A DNA stretch of 64,000 nucleotides from contig NZ_JAMWZB010000020.1 in NCBI RefSeq assembly GCF_024305035.1, positions 818 to 64,817 of the forward strand, read 5' to 3'. The DNA comes from Algoriphagus sp. (GTDB lineage: Bacteria; Bacteroidota; Bacteroidia; Cytophagales; Cyclobacteriaceae). The first letter of the stretch is position 1. The number at the start of each line of letters is the position of its first letter. The notes under the pieces were generated by a model. The model saw only the letters and a list, made by a program, of their open reading frames with translations, was not told the origin of the DNA and ran no database searches. Shown piece by piece: positions 36,736 to 44,808 of the stretch. Made by a program: the position numbers and the translations under genes.

Positions 36736-37859
36736 TATGAATCAACTTGGAACTTATAGACATCAAAAACTAGATTATCCTCCTTCAACAAAGTATCACC
36801 TGGGTGAGCTTTATTGAGATAAAGTCCATTTTCATTGACAAACCAATTGTTAATTTGATAAGTACGATCAGGAAGAGGAACAGTTTGAATTAACTCCAAA
36901 TCTTTATTAAAGACTCTCAGAACTTGGCTTTTATCCAAATAGGTTTTGTAAGAATTAGCATCGCTTGGACCATCCCAAACAATACTGTAAATCAAGTTTC
37001 TCCAAGGATCTGGGATTGGGGATAAATAATGTGGGTTTTCAATGGCATGCTGATCATAGGCTTGAGGATCGTTGGTTTGAGGAATACTGGGCACGACCTG
37101 CAGCTTGGACTTTAAAGTTTCATGCAATTTTTCCTCATCCAAATGAAATCCATTCATCGTAGACTCATACTGATAATTGTAAATCAATTGATTGTCAAGC
37201 TTCCCGTAAAAGCCCAAATAGGTCATAAACCCTACCTGGCCCGAAACAGATTTAAAATATTCTGAATGATAAATGGGTAGTACATTTACTTCATTAGTCT
37301 CCAAATTCAGAGAAGTCATCAACGGAAGCTTAGCTATTTCCAAAGGGCTCACTCCCATTTGATTCATGAAAAAGTAAACGGATTTATGATTGCTTTCATA
37401 GTATAACTTGAAGTAAAAATTACACTGTGGAATCCCTAAATTCAAATCCCCATAAATCTGAAATAAATCCCAGGATTGACTTATACTCAAATCACTATTC
37501 AATAGATGAAGTTTACCTAATTCATAGACGAAAATGGAATCTGAAGAATGGGCATAGAGGGACTCAATTTTTCCAATTCCATTTGGGCCCTCATAATCTA
37601 ATTTTTTTGATTTCATAACTTCTCCGTGACCCAGATTAAAAAAATCCAAGCTATGCCTTTTGTCGTTATAGCCTATTAGAATTAGACTCTTTTCATTTGA
37701 AAAGGACGATTGTACTTGATAGGAATTTAAGTATTCTGAGGTAATTGAAATCTTAATTTCATCTTTATCAAAAGTAATCTTACCATGGTTTTTTGATTTT
37801 GAACATGAAACCAAAATTATAAAGAAAAAAAATCCAATGTTAATTTTCATAATTTTCAT
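36735..37859 (-). CDS. DUF4221 family lipoprotein
   Basis: This 374-residue protein has a lipoprotein signal (hydrophobic 6-17, lipobox LVSCSK with Cys at 19), so it should be anchored to a membrane facing the periplasm or the cell surface. The body is beta-rich, consistent with a propeller. It matches DUF4221 proteins, a group found mainly in Cytophagales. Function is unknown. A start at codon 4 is also possible. It lies 81 nt behind the small six-cysteine peptide gene, separated by a hairpin, and is translationally coupled to the hydrolase-like gene. Confidence 0.72.
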   Translation of the reverse strand: MKIMKINIGFFFFIILVSCSKSKNHGKITFDKDEIKISITSEYLNSYQVQSSFSNEKSLILIGYNDKRHSLDFFNLGHGEVMKSKKLDYEGPNGIGKIESLYAHSSDSIFVYELGKLHLLNSDLSISQSWDLFQIYGDLNLGIPQCNFYFKLYYESNHKSVYFFMNQMGVSPLEIAKLPLMTSLNLETNEVNVLPIYHSEYFKSVSGQVGFMTYLGFYGKLDNQLIYNYQYESTMNGFHLDEEKLHETLKSKLQVVPSIPQTNDPQAYDQHAIENPHYLSPIPDPWRNLIYSIVWDGPSDANSYKTYLDKSQVLRVFNKDLELIQTVPLPDRTYQINNWFVNENGLYLNKAHPGDTLLKEDNLVFDVYKFQVDS

Positions 37860-37860
37860 T

Positions 37861-37900
37861 AATTAAGAAGCCGTCATTCAAATCTGACGGCTTCTTGTTA
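37861..37900 (-). terminator. Weak terminator/attenuator between the peptide gene and DUF4221 gene
   Basis: AAGAAGCCGTCA (37865-37876) pairs perfectly with TGACGGCTTCTT (37885-37896). On the minus strand the core stem is followed only by TTCTTAATTAAT, a poor T tract, and the DUF4221 ATG starts 6 nt later. Partial read-through is expected. Confidence 0.65.
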
Positions 37901-37940
37901 AATTAATTATTTAATTTATTTGATTCTAGCTTCTGGATAA

Positions 37941-38180
37941 TCAACAATTCGCCCATGAATCGCAATCTTGGCTTGTCGAATAACCACCCCCACATCCAGA
38001 CATAGACATAGTGGTAGAACACCAAATCCTTTTACAAGGAAATTCCATTCCCATCATTACCATTGGACAGCCATCTTCTTCACCTCCAATGACTTGGGCT
38101 TCAATCTCTGACACATTCATAAAAAATGCACCGAAAAGGCTCAATCCTAAAATTCCAAGTTTTGAAATTGTCTTTTTCAT
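37941..38180 (-). CDS. Small secreted six-cysteine peptide (NVEALA-like)
   Basis: This 79-residue protein begins MKKTISKLGILGLSLFGAFF, a signal peptide, then NVSEIEAQ, a likely cleavage region reminiscent of the NVEALA motif of small Bacteroidota exported peptides. The mature part (about 50 residues) carries six cysteines at 38, 49, 54, 63, 73 and 79, the last being the C-terminal residue, with many Gly, Met and Ser. Three disulfides or a metal site are plausible. The ATG at 38180 is chosen because the upstream extension to 38249 is not signal-like. It is first in a unit with the DUF4221 and hydrolase-like genes. Assignment to NVEALA itself is tentative. Confidence 0.65.
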   Translation of the reverse strand: MKKTISKLGILGLSLFGAFFMNVSEIEAQVIGGEEDGCPMVMMGMEFPCKRIWCSTTMSMSGCGGGYSTSQDCDSWANC

Positions 38181-38369
38181 TTTTTTATTAAGGTTAAACA
38201 TTGATTTCCGAACCCGCTTTGAATCCGGGAAAAATCGATGATTGGCCAATCCCTTGATCTTTAATCACTTAAACTAAAATATAATTCCTAAACTTGGAAA
38301 TGATTTCAAAGAAGAAAAAAAATATTAGTTATTTCAACCTTCTGATTATCAGCTATAAATATTTTTTAA

Positions 38370-39719
38370 TTAATTCTTTCGATTCTTCGTCTTCAACTGA
38401 TTCCGGTTTTTCTTGGTGCCTGATTTCTTGGCTTTGACTTTTTCACCTTTCCCGATATTTCGCTTGGGTTTCGCTTTCTTCTCATGAAAAGCTCCTTTGT
38501 AGTCCGGATTCTCCTTTTGTTTCAATTTATCCAATTCACGGGCATAAATCTGCTTTTCGCCGAAAGGCGTCTCGGTAATCGTCACCGGCTGGGGAATCCC
38601 CAACTCAGGAACATCCATTCGAATCAAGGCTTCGATTTTTTCAAAATGCCATACTTCAGCAGGATTGATAAAGGTAATCGCCTTTCCCTCATGCTCTGCC
38701 CGACCCGTTCGGCCGATCCGGTGAACATAATCCTCATAAATAAGCGGCACGTCAAAATTGATCACATGGGAAACCATCGTCACATCCAATCCACGGGAAG
38801 CCACATCGGTGGCCACCAAAATCCGTACTTCCCCTGCCTTAAAATCCTCCATGGAATTGATCCGGGTATTTTGACCTTTGTTGGCGTGAATCACCCGCAC
38901 TTCCCCTACTTTTTTTCTCATAAGAAAATTGGAAACCTCCTCGGCATTTTTCCGGCTTCGGGTAAAAATAATCGCCCGGTTAATCTCTTCATTTTCGAGT
39001 AGATGTTCCAGCAAGTTGATTTTTGTCCGCATGTTGGGCACAAAATACTTGACTTGGGCAATGGTTTCCGCGGTAGTCGCAGAAGGTGTCACTTCCACCC
39101 GCTCGGGAAACTCCAAAAACTCAGCCGCCAAACCATCCACCCGAGGGGCAAATGTGGCAGAAAAAAGCAAGTTTTGGCGCTTGACCGGAATCACTTCCAA
39201 TACAGATCGGATTTGAGGCATAAACCCCATATCCATCATTTTGTCCGCTTCGTCGAGCACCATGGTTTTCAGTTCCTTGGTTAAAATCACCCCTTTTTTA
39301 TACAAATCCAGAAAACGCCCAGGTGTAGAAATGATAATGTCCACCCCGGCTGTCACCTGTTCGATCTGAGTTTTGGGGCCTATCCCGCCATAGAGTGATA
39401 CGATCCTCAAGTCGGTATATTTTCCCAACTGATGAAAAACCTCCTCAATCTGCATCACCAGTTCGCGGGTAGGCGCCAGCACCAAAGCCCGTGGCCAAGT
39501 TCCTTGCGCGTATTTCACCTTCATCAAAATCGGTAACACATAAGCAGCGGTTTTCCCAGTGCCCGTCTGAGCGATTCCCAATACGTCATGGCCTGCCAAA
39601 GCCAGGGGGATGGCCTTTTCCTGCACTCCAGTCGGATGCTGATAGCCTGCCTCTGCAATCGCATTGAGCAGTTGCTTATTTAATTTAAAAGCGTCAAAAC
39701 CTTCTGCCTGATTGGCCAT
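38370..39719 (-). CDS. DEAD-box RNA helicase (RhlE-like)
   Basis: This 449-residue ATP-dependent RNA helicase has the Q motif HPTGVQEKAIP, Walker A AQTGTGKT (50-57), PTRELVMQ, the DEAD box at 156-159, LFSATF, IIFTRSRKNAEE, VATDVASRGLDV and HRIGRTGR. A strongly basic tail (about 395-449, rich in Lys and Arg) probably binds rRNA. It likely acts in ribosome assembly or cold adaptation. The conserved start MANQAEGFDAF fixes 39719 rather than the longer frame from 39830, which would overlap pyrC. It is divergent from pyrC with only 36 nt between. Confidence 0.93.
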   Translation of the reverse strand: MANQAEGFDAFKLNKQLLNAIAEAGYQHPTGVQEKAIPLALAGHDVLGIAQTGTGKTAAYVLPILMKVKYAQGTWPRALVLAPTRELVMQIEEVFHQLGKYTDLRIVSLYGGIGPKTQIEQVTAGVDIIISTPGRFLDLYKKGVILTKELKTMVLDEADKMMDMGFMPQIRSVLEVIPVKRQNLLFSATFAPRVDGLAAEFLEFPERVEVTPSATTAETIAQVKYFVPNMRTKINLLEHLLENEEINRAIIFTRSRKNAEEVSNFLMRKKVGEVRVIHANKGQNTRINSMEDFKAGEVRILVATDVASRGLDVTMVSHVINFDVPLIYEDYVHRIGRTGRAEHEGKAITFINPAEVWHFEKIEALIRMDVPELGIPQPVTITETPFGEKQIYARELDKLKQKENPDYKGAFHEKKAKPKRNIGKGEKVKAKKSGTKKNRNQLKTKNRKN

Positions 39720-39726
39720 GATTCCG

Positions 39727-39734
39727 TATTTTTG
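39727..39734 (+). promoter_or_regulatory. -7 box of the dihydroorotase gene
   Basis: TATTTTTG matches TAnnTTTG, 21 nt before the pyrC start in the short divergent spacer. The -33 region would fall inside the helicase gene, and no clear match was seen. Confidence 0.45.
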
Positions 39735-39755
39735 AGGAAATATTACTGAGAAAAG

Positions 39756-41099
39756 ATGAAAAGTATACTGATCACCGATGCAAATATAGTCAATGAAGGC
39801 CGGATCTTTCGGGGGGATGTTTTGGTGCAAAACGGAAGGATCACCAAAATCGGAGAAAACTTAGCGGAAGAATCTGCCGATAAACACATCAAAGCCGAAG
39901 GAAACTACCTTTTTCCAGGCGTAATCGATGATCAGGTACATTTCAGAGAACCCGGGCTCACGCACAAAGGAGAAATCTACACCGAGGCCAAAGCCGGGGT
40001 TGCGGGAGGAGTGACTTCCTACATGGAAATGCCCAATACGGTTCCCCAGGCGGTGACGATTCCGCTTTTGGAAGAAAAATATGCTCGCGCAAAAGAAGTT
40101 TCTCTGGCTAACTATTCCTTTTTCTTCGGAGGCACCAATGACAACTTAGAAGAAATCCTCAAACTGGATTTGAGAAACATTTGCGGATTGAAAGTATTCC
40201 AAGGTTCCTCCACAGGAAATATGGTCGTGGACAATATCGAATCGCTGGAAGGAATCTTTAAGCATTACAAAGGACTTTTGGCCATCCACTCGGAAAACGA
40301 TCACATCATCGCTGCGAATTTAGAAGAATACCTAACCAAATACGGGGAGGATATTCCGGTAAAATTTCATCCTAAAATCCGATCTGAAGAAGCTTGTTAT
40401 GATGCCTCAAGTCGAGCGGTGGCCATGGCCAAAAAATACGGTACCCGGCTACACATTCTCCATATCAGTACAGCCAAAGAATTAAGTCTTTTTGACAACA
40501 GCATTCCTTTGGAGGAAAAGAAAATCACTGCCGAAGCCTGTATTCACCACATGTGGTTTTCAGAGGAAGATTACCAAACGAAAGGTACGCTAATCAAATG
40601 GAATCCGGCGGTCAAAACTGCACAGGATCGGGATCAGATATTCCAAGCCATGCTTGATGACCGGATCGATGTGATTGCCACCGATCATGCCCCACATACC
40701 TTAGAAGAAAAAGATCAAGTTTACACCAAAGCTCCATCGGGAGGACCATTGATTCAGCACAGCTTAGTGGCAATGCTGGATTTTTATCACCAAGGCAAAA
40801 TCAGTCTGGAACGCATTGCTGACAAAATGTCGCACAACGTGGCCAAATTATTCCGAATGGAAGATCGAGGATTTATCCGAGAAGGCTACTTTGCGGATCT
40901 GGTACTCGTGGATTTGAATGATCCATGGACGGTAAGTAAGGAAAATATTTTGACCAAGTGTGGTTGGTCTCCCTTCGAAGGACATCAATTTCAATCCAAA
41001 ATCACCCATACGATCGTGTCTGGACACTTAGCGTATGAAAACGGACAGTTTGACGAAACCAAAAAAGGAGAACGGCTCACATTTCTTACAAATATTTAA
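39756..41099 (+). CDS. pyrC: Dihydroorotase
   Basis: This 447-residue amidohydrolase catalyses ring closure of carbamoyl aspartate to dihydroorotate in pyrimidine synthesis. Landmarks are FPGVIDDQVHFREPG (52-66), the probable carboxylated lysine in GLKVFQGSSTG, histidines in LAIHSEND and HILHIST, and the catalytic aspartate in ATDHAPHT. The first metal histidine of the usual DxHxH is Gln60 here, with His62 kept. I recall the same DDQVHFREPG form from other Bacteroidota dihydroorotases, so it is probably a lineage trait. An allantoinase or dihydropyrimidinase is less likely given the MEMPNT and FQGSSTGNM motifs. Confidence 0.9.
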   Translation: MKSILITDANIVNEGRIFRGDVLVQNGRITKIGENLAEESADKHIKAEGNYLFPGVIDDQVHFREPGLTHKGEIYTEAKAGVAGGVTSYMEMPNTVPQAVTIPLLEEKYARAKEVSLANYSFFFGGTNDNLEEILKLDLRNICGLKVFQGSSTGNMVVDNIESLEGIFKHYKGLLAIHSENDHIIAANLEEYLTKYGEDIPVKFHPKIRSEEACYDASSRAVAMAKKYGTRLHILHISTAKELSLFDNSIPLEEKKITAEACIHHMWFSEEDYQTKGTLIKWNPAVKTAQDRDQIFQAMLDDRIDVIATDHAPHTLEEKDQVYTKAPSGGPLIQHSLVAMLDFYHQGKISLERIADKMSHNVAKLFRMEDRGFIREGYFADLVLVDLNDPWTVSKENILTKCGWSPFEGHQFQSKITHTIVSGHLAYENGQFDETKKGERLTFLTNI

Positions 41100-41108
41100 G
41101 GAGCAATC

Positions 41109-41139
41109 TTGGAGTTAAATTTCATTCTACTTACCTTTG
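41109..41139 (+). promoter_or_regulatory. Promoter of tRNA-His
   Basis: TTG (41109-41111) and TACCTTTG (41132-41139) are separated by 20 nt, the Bacteroidota consensus, 39 nt ahead of the tRNA. The same elements precede the tRNA-Val operon. Confidence 0.75.
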
Positions 41140-41178
41140 CCAACCGAATGAGAAATGCGTTCTCATGAAGAATAAATG

Positions 41179-41255
41179 GTGATTGTAGCTCAGCTGGTTA
41201 GAGCGCTGGTTTGTGGCACCAGAGGTCGCCGGTTCGAACCCGGTCTTTCACCCCA
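41179..41255 (+). tRNA. tRNA-His (GTG), CCA encoded
   Basis: Acceptor GTGATTG faces CTTTCAC, with discriminator C73 and an encoded CCA (41253-41255). The extra G at -1 (41178), diagnostic of tRNA-His, is encoded. The anticodon arm CTGGT-TTGTGGC-ACCAG gives anticodon GTG. Two adjacent acceptor pairs (5:68 and 6:67) read as U-U mismatches. Confidence 0.93.
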
Positions 41256-41282
41256 AACCCCTCCAATTGAGGGGTTTTTGCT
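41256..41282 (+). terminator. Terminator of tRNA-His
   Basis: AAACCCCTC (41255-41263) pairs with GAGGGGTTT (41269-41277), followed by T. It begins at the last base of the tRNA. Confidence 0.85.
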
Positions 41283-41344
41283 TTAAATAACGATGTGCTT
41301 GGCACAACATTTGACAAATTCAGACCAAACTAAACCAACTTGTG

Positions 41345-41485
41345 ATGTTTACTTTGTTCAAATCCTCACCAAAATTCCCTGTGGTCAAGCCGGTGAATAT
41401 CCATCAGGTGAAAAGCTACATGGTTAAGTTTGAAGAGTCTCTTCGGATTTTTGAAGAAATCCAAAAAGAAGCCATTCATTCTTAA
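41345..41485 (+). CDS. Possible 46-residue small protein
   Basis: The frame begins MFTLFKSSPKFPVVKPVN and ends EEIQKEAIHS, with an amphipathic, glutamate- and lysine-rich helix in the second half. It sits alone between the tRNA-His terminator and a strong hairpin terminator at 41502-41532. That layout is what a short expressed gene would look like. A GTG immediately upstream (41342) is an alternative start. No known family is recognised. It could also be the remnant of a larger gene, for example one brought in at the tRNA. Too short for confidence on its own. Confidence 0.4.
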   Translation: MFTLFKSSPKFPVVKPVNIHQVKSYMVKFEESLRIFEEIQKEAIHS

Positions 41486-41499
41486 AATCTGTACAAATT

Positions 41500-41534
41500 C
41501 GAAAGGTTATGGAAACATAACCTTTATTTTTTGC
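41500..41534 (+). terminator. Strong terminator with GAAA tetraloop
   Basis: AAAGGTTATG (41502-41511) pairs perfectly with CATAACCTTT (41516-41525) around a GAAA tetraloop, then ATTTTTTG. It lies 17 nt after the 46-codon ORF and upstream of the glucan operon. Confidence 0.85.
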
Positions 41535-41592
41535 CTTTTGATTTTTTCTATCAGTTCAATATTCTATTTTAACGGAATACAATTTTTACCCT

Positions 41593-43512
41593 ATGAGTTA
41601 CATCCATTTTGACAAAACGCAGCTTGTCAACCTGAACTATTCGTTAGATCGGGAAATTATCCGTACCAACCGATCCGGTGCCTACACCAGTACCACCATC
41701 ATCGGTTGCAATACCCGAAAATACCATGGTTTGCTCGTGGCTCCTCAGCCACAAATCGATTCTCAAAACCATGTCTTTTTATCGACGGTCCATGAGACAG
41801 TCATTCAGCATGGGGCTAGCTTTAACTTAGGCATCAGCAAATATCCAGGCAACTATTCTCCACGGGGGCATAAATATTTGGAAGATTTTGACTCCGAACC
41901 CATTCCTAAGCTTACCTATCGAGTCGGAGGGGTGGTCCTTCAGAAGGAAATCATTCTGGACACCAATCGCGATCGGGTAATGATCCGATATACACTTTTG
42001 GAAGCACACTCTCCTACCAAGATTCGAATTCAGCCCTTCTTGGCATTTCGCGGATACCATACCCTTTGCAAAGAAAACTCAGACATCAATAAAGATTTTG
42101 AAAAAGTACCCAACGGAGTCCAGTTTAGACTTTACCCGGTTTATGATCCGTTATTTTTACAACTTTCAAAGAAAAACAAATTCAAATTCGAACCAAATTG
42201 GTACAACAATGTAGAGTATATTCTCGAACGAGAACGGGGGTATGATTATCAGGAGGATTTGTATGTGCCCGGCTATTTTGAATTTGATATCGAAAAAGGA
42301 GAGTCGGTTATTTTCTCTGCGGGGCTGACTGAAGCCGATCCCAGTACTCGACAGCGCGCCTTTGAAAAAGAAATTGCCCGAAGAATTCCCCGAAGTAATT
42401 TTGAAAATTGCCTAAGAAATTCGGCCACCCAATTTATCCGCAAACGAGACGGAGATACTCGAATTATTGCCGGATATCCTTGGTTTGGCTGGTGGGGGAG
42501 AGACACATTTATTGCTGCTCCCGGTTTAACCTTAGCCAGAGGGGACAATGAGACCTTTTTGGAGATTATGGACACCATGTCCCGGGATTTGCAAGGGCCA
42601 CTTTTTCCCAATGTGGGAAGCGGAGACTATGCCAATATGAACTCCATGGATGCCCCACTTTGGTTTTTCTGGTCCCTGCAAAAATACATCACCTACACGG
42701 GAGATGTTAAGACAGTCAAAAAACGCTATCTAGACAAGCTTAAAGGAATAATTGAGGGCTATAAAGCCGGCACGGATTTCAACATCCATATGATGGAAAA
42801 TGGGCTGATTTATGGTGGACAGGAGGATTTGGCGTTGACTTGGATGGATGCGGTCACACCTGACGGGCCGGTCACTCCCCGAATCGGATGTCCAGTTGAA
42901 ATTCAAGCGCTTTGGTATAATGCCCTTTGCTTTTATCATGAATTAACTGGGGATCAGGAAACTCAAAATCTAGCCGAAAAAGTCAAGACGAGTTTTTTAG
43001 AGACCTTCTGGGATGAGGAAAAAGGATATTTGGCCGACGTAGTCAATGATGGAGAGCAGGACTGGATGATCCGGCCCAATATGGTTTTTGCTACTTCGCT
43101 CCCCTACATCATGCTCACCGAATCTCAATGTGATCAAATTTTGGAATTAGCCAAATCCAATCTCCTGACCACACGTGGATTGCGGACTTTAGCACCGGAT
43201 GATCCGGCCTACAAAGGCTATTATTTCGGAGATCAGATCAGCCGGGATCAAGCCTATCACAATGGTACCGTTTGGGTCTGGCCCATGGGTCATTTTGTGG
43301 AGGCATACATAAAATTGCACGGAAAATCTTCGCTGAATTTTATCCATAAAATCATTCAGGGTTTTGATGGGGTGATGACTCAGTATGGCGTAGGAACCGT
43401 CGCTGAAATTTACGATGGAGATCCTCCTCACCGACCCAAAGGTGCGGTTTCTCAAGCTTGGAGTATTGCAGAACTATTGCGCATGATGGAGTTGGTCAAC
43501 AGAATTAAATAG
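41593..43512 (+). CDS. Glycogen debranching-type enzyme (GH133, amylo-alpha-1,6-glucosidase)
   Basis: This 639-residue protein pairs an N-terminal debranching-enzyme domain (about 15-240; NRSGAYTSTTIIGCNTRKYHGLL) with a C-terminal (alpha/alpha)6 domain (about 280-635). The latter contains GYPWFGWWGRDTFIA, the substrate-binding and catalytic aspartate region of amylo-1,6-glucosidases, and YHNGTVWVWPMGHF. It should remove alpha-1,6-linked glucose from glycogen-like polymers. There is no signal peptide, so it acts in the cytoplasm. It is first of a three-gene operon with a GT4 glucosyltransferase (6 nt later) and a GH57 enzyme. Confidence 0.9.
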   Translation: MSYIHFDKTQLVNLNYSLDREIIRTNRSGAYTSTTIIGCNTRKYHGLLVAPQPQIDSQNHVFLSTVHETVIQHGASFNLGISKYPGNYSPRGHKYLEDFDSEPIPKLTYRVGGVVLQKEIILDTNRDRVMIRYTLLEAHSPTKIRIQPFLAFRGYHTLCKENSDINKDFEKVPNGVQFRLYPVYDPLFLQLSKKNKFKFEPNWYNNVEYILERERGYDYQEDLYVPGYFEFDIEKGESVIFSAGLTEADPSTRQRAFEKEIARRIPRSNFENCLRNSATQFIRKRDGDTRIIAGYPWFGWWGRDTFIAAPGLTLARGDNETFLEIMDTMSRDLQGPLFPNVGSGDYANMNSMDAPLWFFWSLQKYITYTGDVKTVKKRYLDKLKGIIEGYKAGTDFNIHMMENGLIYGGQEDLALTWMDAVTPDGPVTPRIGCPVEIQALWYNALCFYHELTGDQETQNLAEKVKTSFLETFWDEEKGYLADVVNDGEQDWMIRPNMVFATSLPYIMLTESQCDQILELAKSNLLTTRGLRTLAPDDPAYKGYYFGDQISRDQAYHNGTVWVWPMGHFVEAYIKLHGKSSLNFIHKIIQGFDGVMTQYGVGTVAEIYDGDPPHRPKGAVSQAWSIAELLRMMELVNRIK

Positions 43513-43518
43513 TTTTTT

Positions 43519-44808
43519 ATGAAAGTATTAATGTTTGGGTGGGAATTTCCCCCACATATTTCAGGTGGTTTAGGCACGGCCTGCTATGGTTTGGTCAAGG
43601 GAATGGCCCATCATAATCAGGACGTCATTTTTGTAGTCCCCAAATTATGGGGAGATGAAGAGCCCTTGGCAGATTTTGTCAATGCCAGTGATATCAGCAT
43701 CGATTACCGCGAGCGGAAATTCAAAAAAATCTGGAAAAACCTCACCTACCTGGAAGTAAGCAGCTTTTTGGTGCCCTATCTGGGACCGGAGGAATATCAA
43801 AAATTTACGGACTATGCGATTCACGATCGGACGGATGTAGATGAATCCATCTTCTCGACCAAATATGAATTCAGTGGCAAATATGGAAAAAACCTCCTCG
43901 AAGAGGTGAGTAGGTATGCCTTAACTGGAGCCCAAATCGCTCGTGATCGAAGTGATTTTGACATCATTCATGCGCATGACTGGCTCTCATTTCCTGCAGG
44001 TATAGCTGCAAAAGAAATCAGTGGAAAGCCCCTCATCGCCCATGTCCATGCTACCGAATACGATCGATCCGGAGAATCGGTCAACAAGCCTGTTTACGAC
44101 ATTGAACGGGCAGGAATGCACGCCGCAGATCATGTGTTGGCCGTCAGCCAATTGACCAAAAATACCATCGTCAGAAAATATGGTGTTCCAGCAGAAAAAG
44201 TCAGTGTGCTTCACAATGCTGTTTTGGATGCCAGCATCATCAAGTCCAAATACGAAAAAAAGGTCCCTGAAAAAATTGTGACTTTCTTGGGTAGAATTAC
44301 CTTCCAAAAAGGTCCAGAATATTTTGTCGAAGCGGCTAAGAAAGTTTTAGACCGAGATCCCAATGTCCGCTTTGTCATGGCAGGCTCAGGAGATTTGCTC
44401 AATCGAATGATTGACCGAGTGGCTGAACTCAGAATGGCTTCGCGCTTTCATTTTACCGGATTCTTAAAAGGGGACGATGTAGACCACATGTATGCGATTT
44501 CCGATGTGTATGTGATGCCTTCAGTTTCCGAGCCATTTGGGATTTCACCTCTGGAAGCGGTAAGACACAATACCCCGGTCATCATTTCCAAGCAGTCAGG
44601 GGTTGCCGAAGTTTTGATCAACGCCATCAAGGTGGACTTTTGGGACATTGACGCGATGGCAGATGCCATTTTTGCTCTGCTTCATTACAAGGGAATCTCC
44701 CAGATGTTTAAAGAACTGGGAAGCCAAGAATTAAAACGATTAAAATGGGAGCATGTGGCTGCCAAACTAATCACTGTTTATGAAAAAACTTTATCCACTA
44801 GACCATGA
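43519..44808 (+). CDS. Family 4 glycosyltransferase (glycogen/starch synthase-like)
   Basis: This 429-residue GT-B enzyme opens MLMFGWEFPPHISGGLGTACYGL-like, with the donor-binding GGLG loop near residue 17. HAHDWLSFPAG (about 154-164) lies at the domain cleft. The C-terminal half has FLGRITFQKGPEYFVEA and the E-x7-E motif SEPFGISPLEA (about 337-347). Within this operon it most likely elongates or builds an alpha-1,4-glucan from a nucleotide sugar. Its stop overlaps the GH57 start by 4 nt (ATGA). Confidence 0.88.
   Translation: MKVLMFGWEFPPHISGGLGTACYGLVKGMAHHNQDVIFVVPKLWGDEEPLADFVNASDISIDYRERKFKKIWKNLTYLEVSSFLVPYLGPEEYQKFTDYAIHDRTDVDESIFSTKYEFSGKYGKNLLEEVSRYALTGAQIARDRSDFDIIHAHDWLSFPAGIAAKEISGKPLIAHVHATEYDRSGESVNKPVYDIERAGMHAADHVLAVSQLTKNTIVRKYGVPAEKVSVLHNAVLDASIIKSKYEKKVPEKIVTFLGRITFQKGPEYFVEAAKKVLDRDPNVRFVMAGSGDLLNRMIDRVAELRMASRFHFTGFLKGDDVDHMYAISDVYVMPSVSEPFGISPLEAVRHNTPVIISKQSGVAEVLINAIKVDFWDIDAMADAIFALLHYKGISQMFKELGSQELKRLKWEHVAAKLITVYEKTLSTRP

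Noticed and set aside
41430..41612. 60-codon plus-strand frame before the debranching enzyme gene
   Set aside because: It spans the strong terminator at 41502-41525 and overlaps the true start of the GH133 gene. It also runs in a different frame from the better 46-codon candidate.
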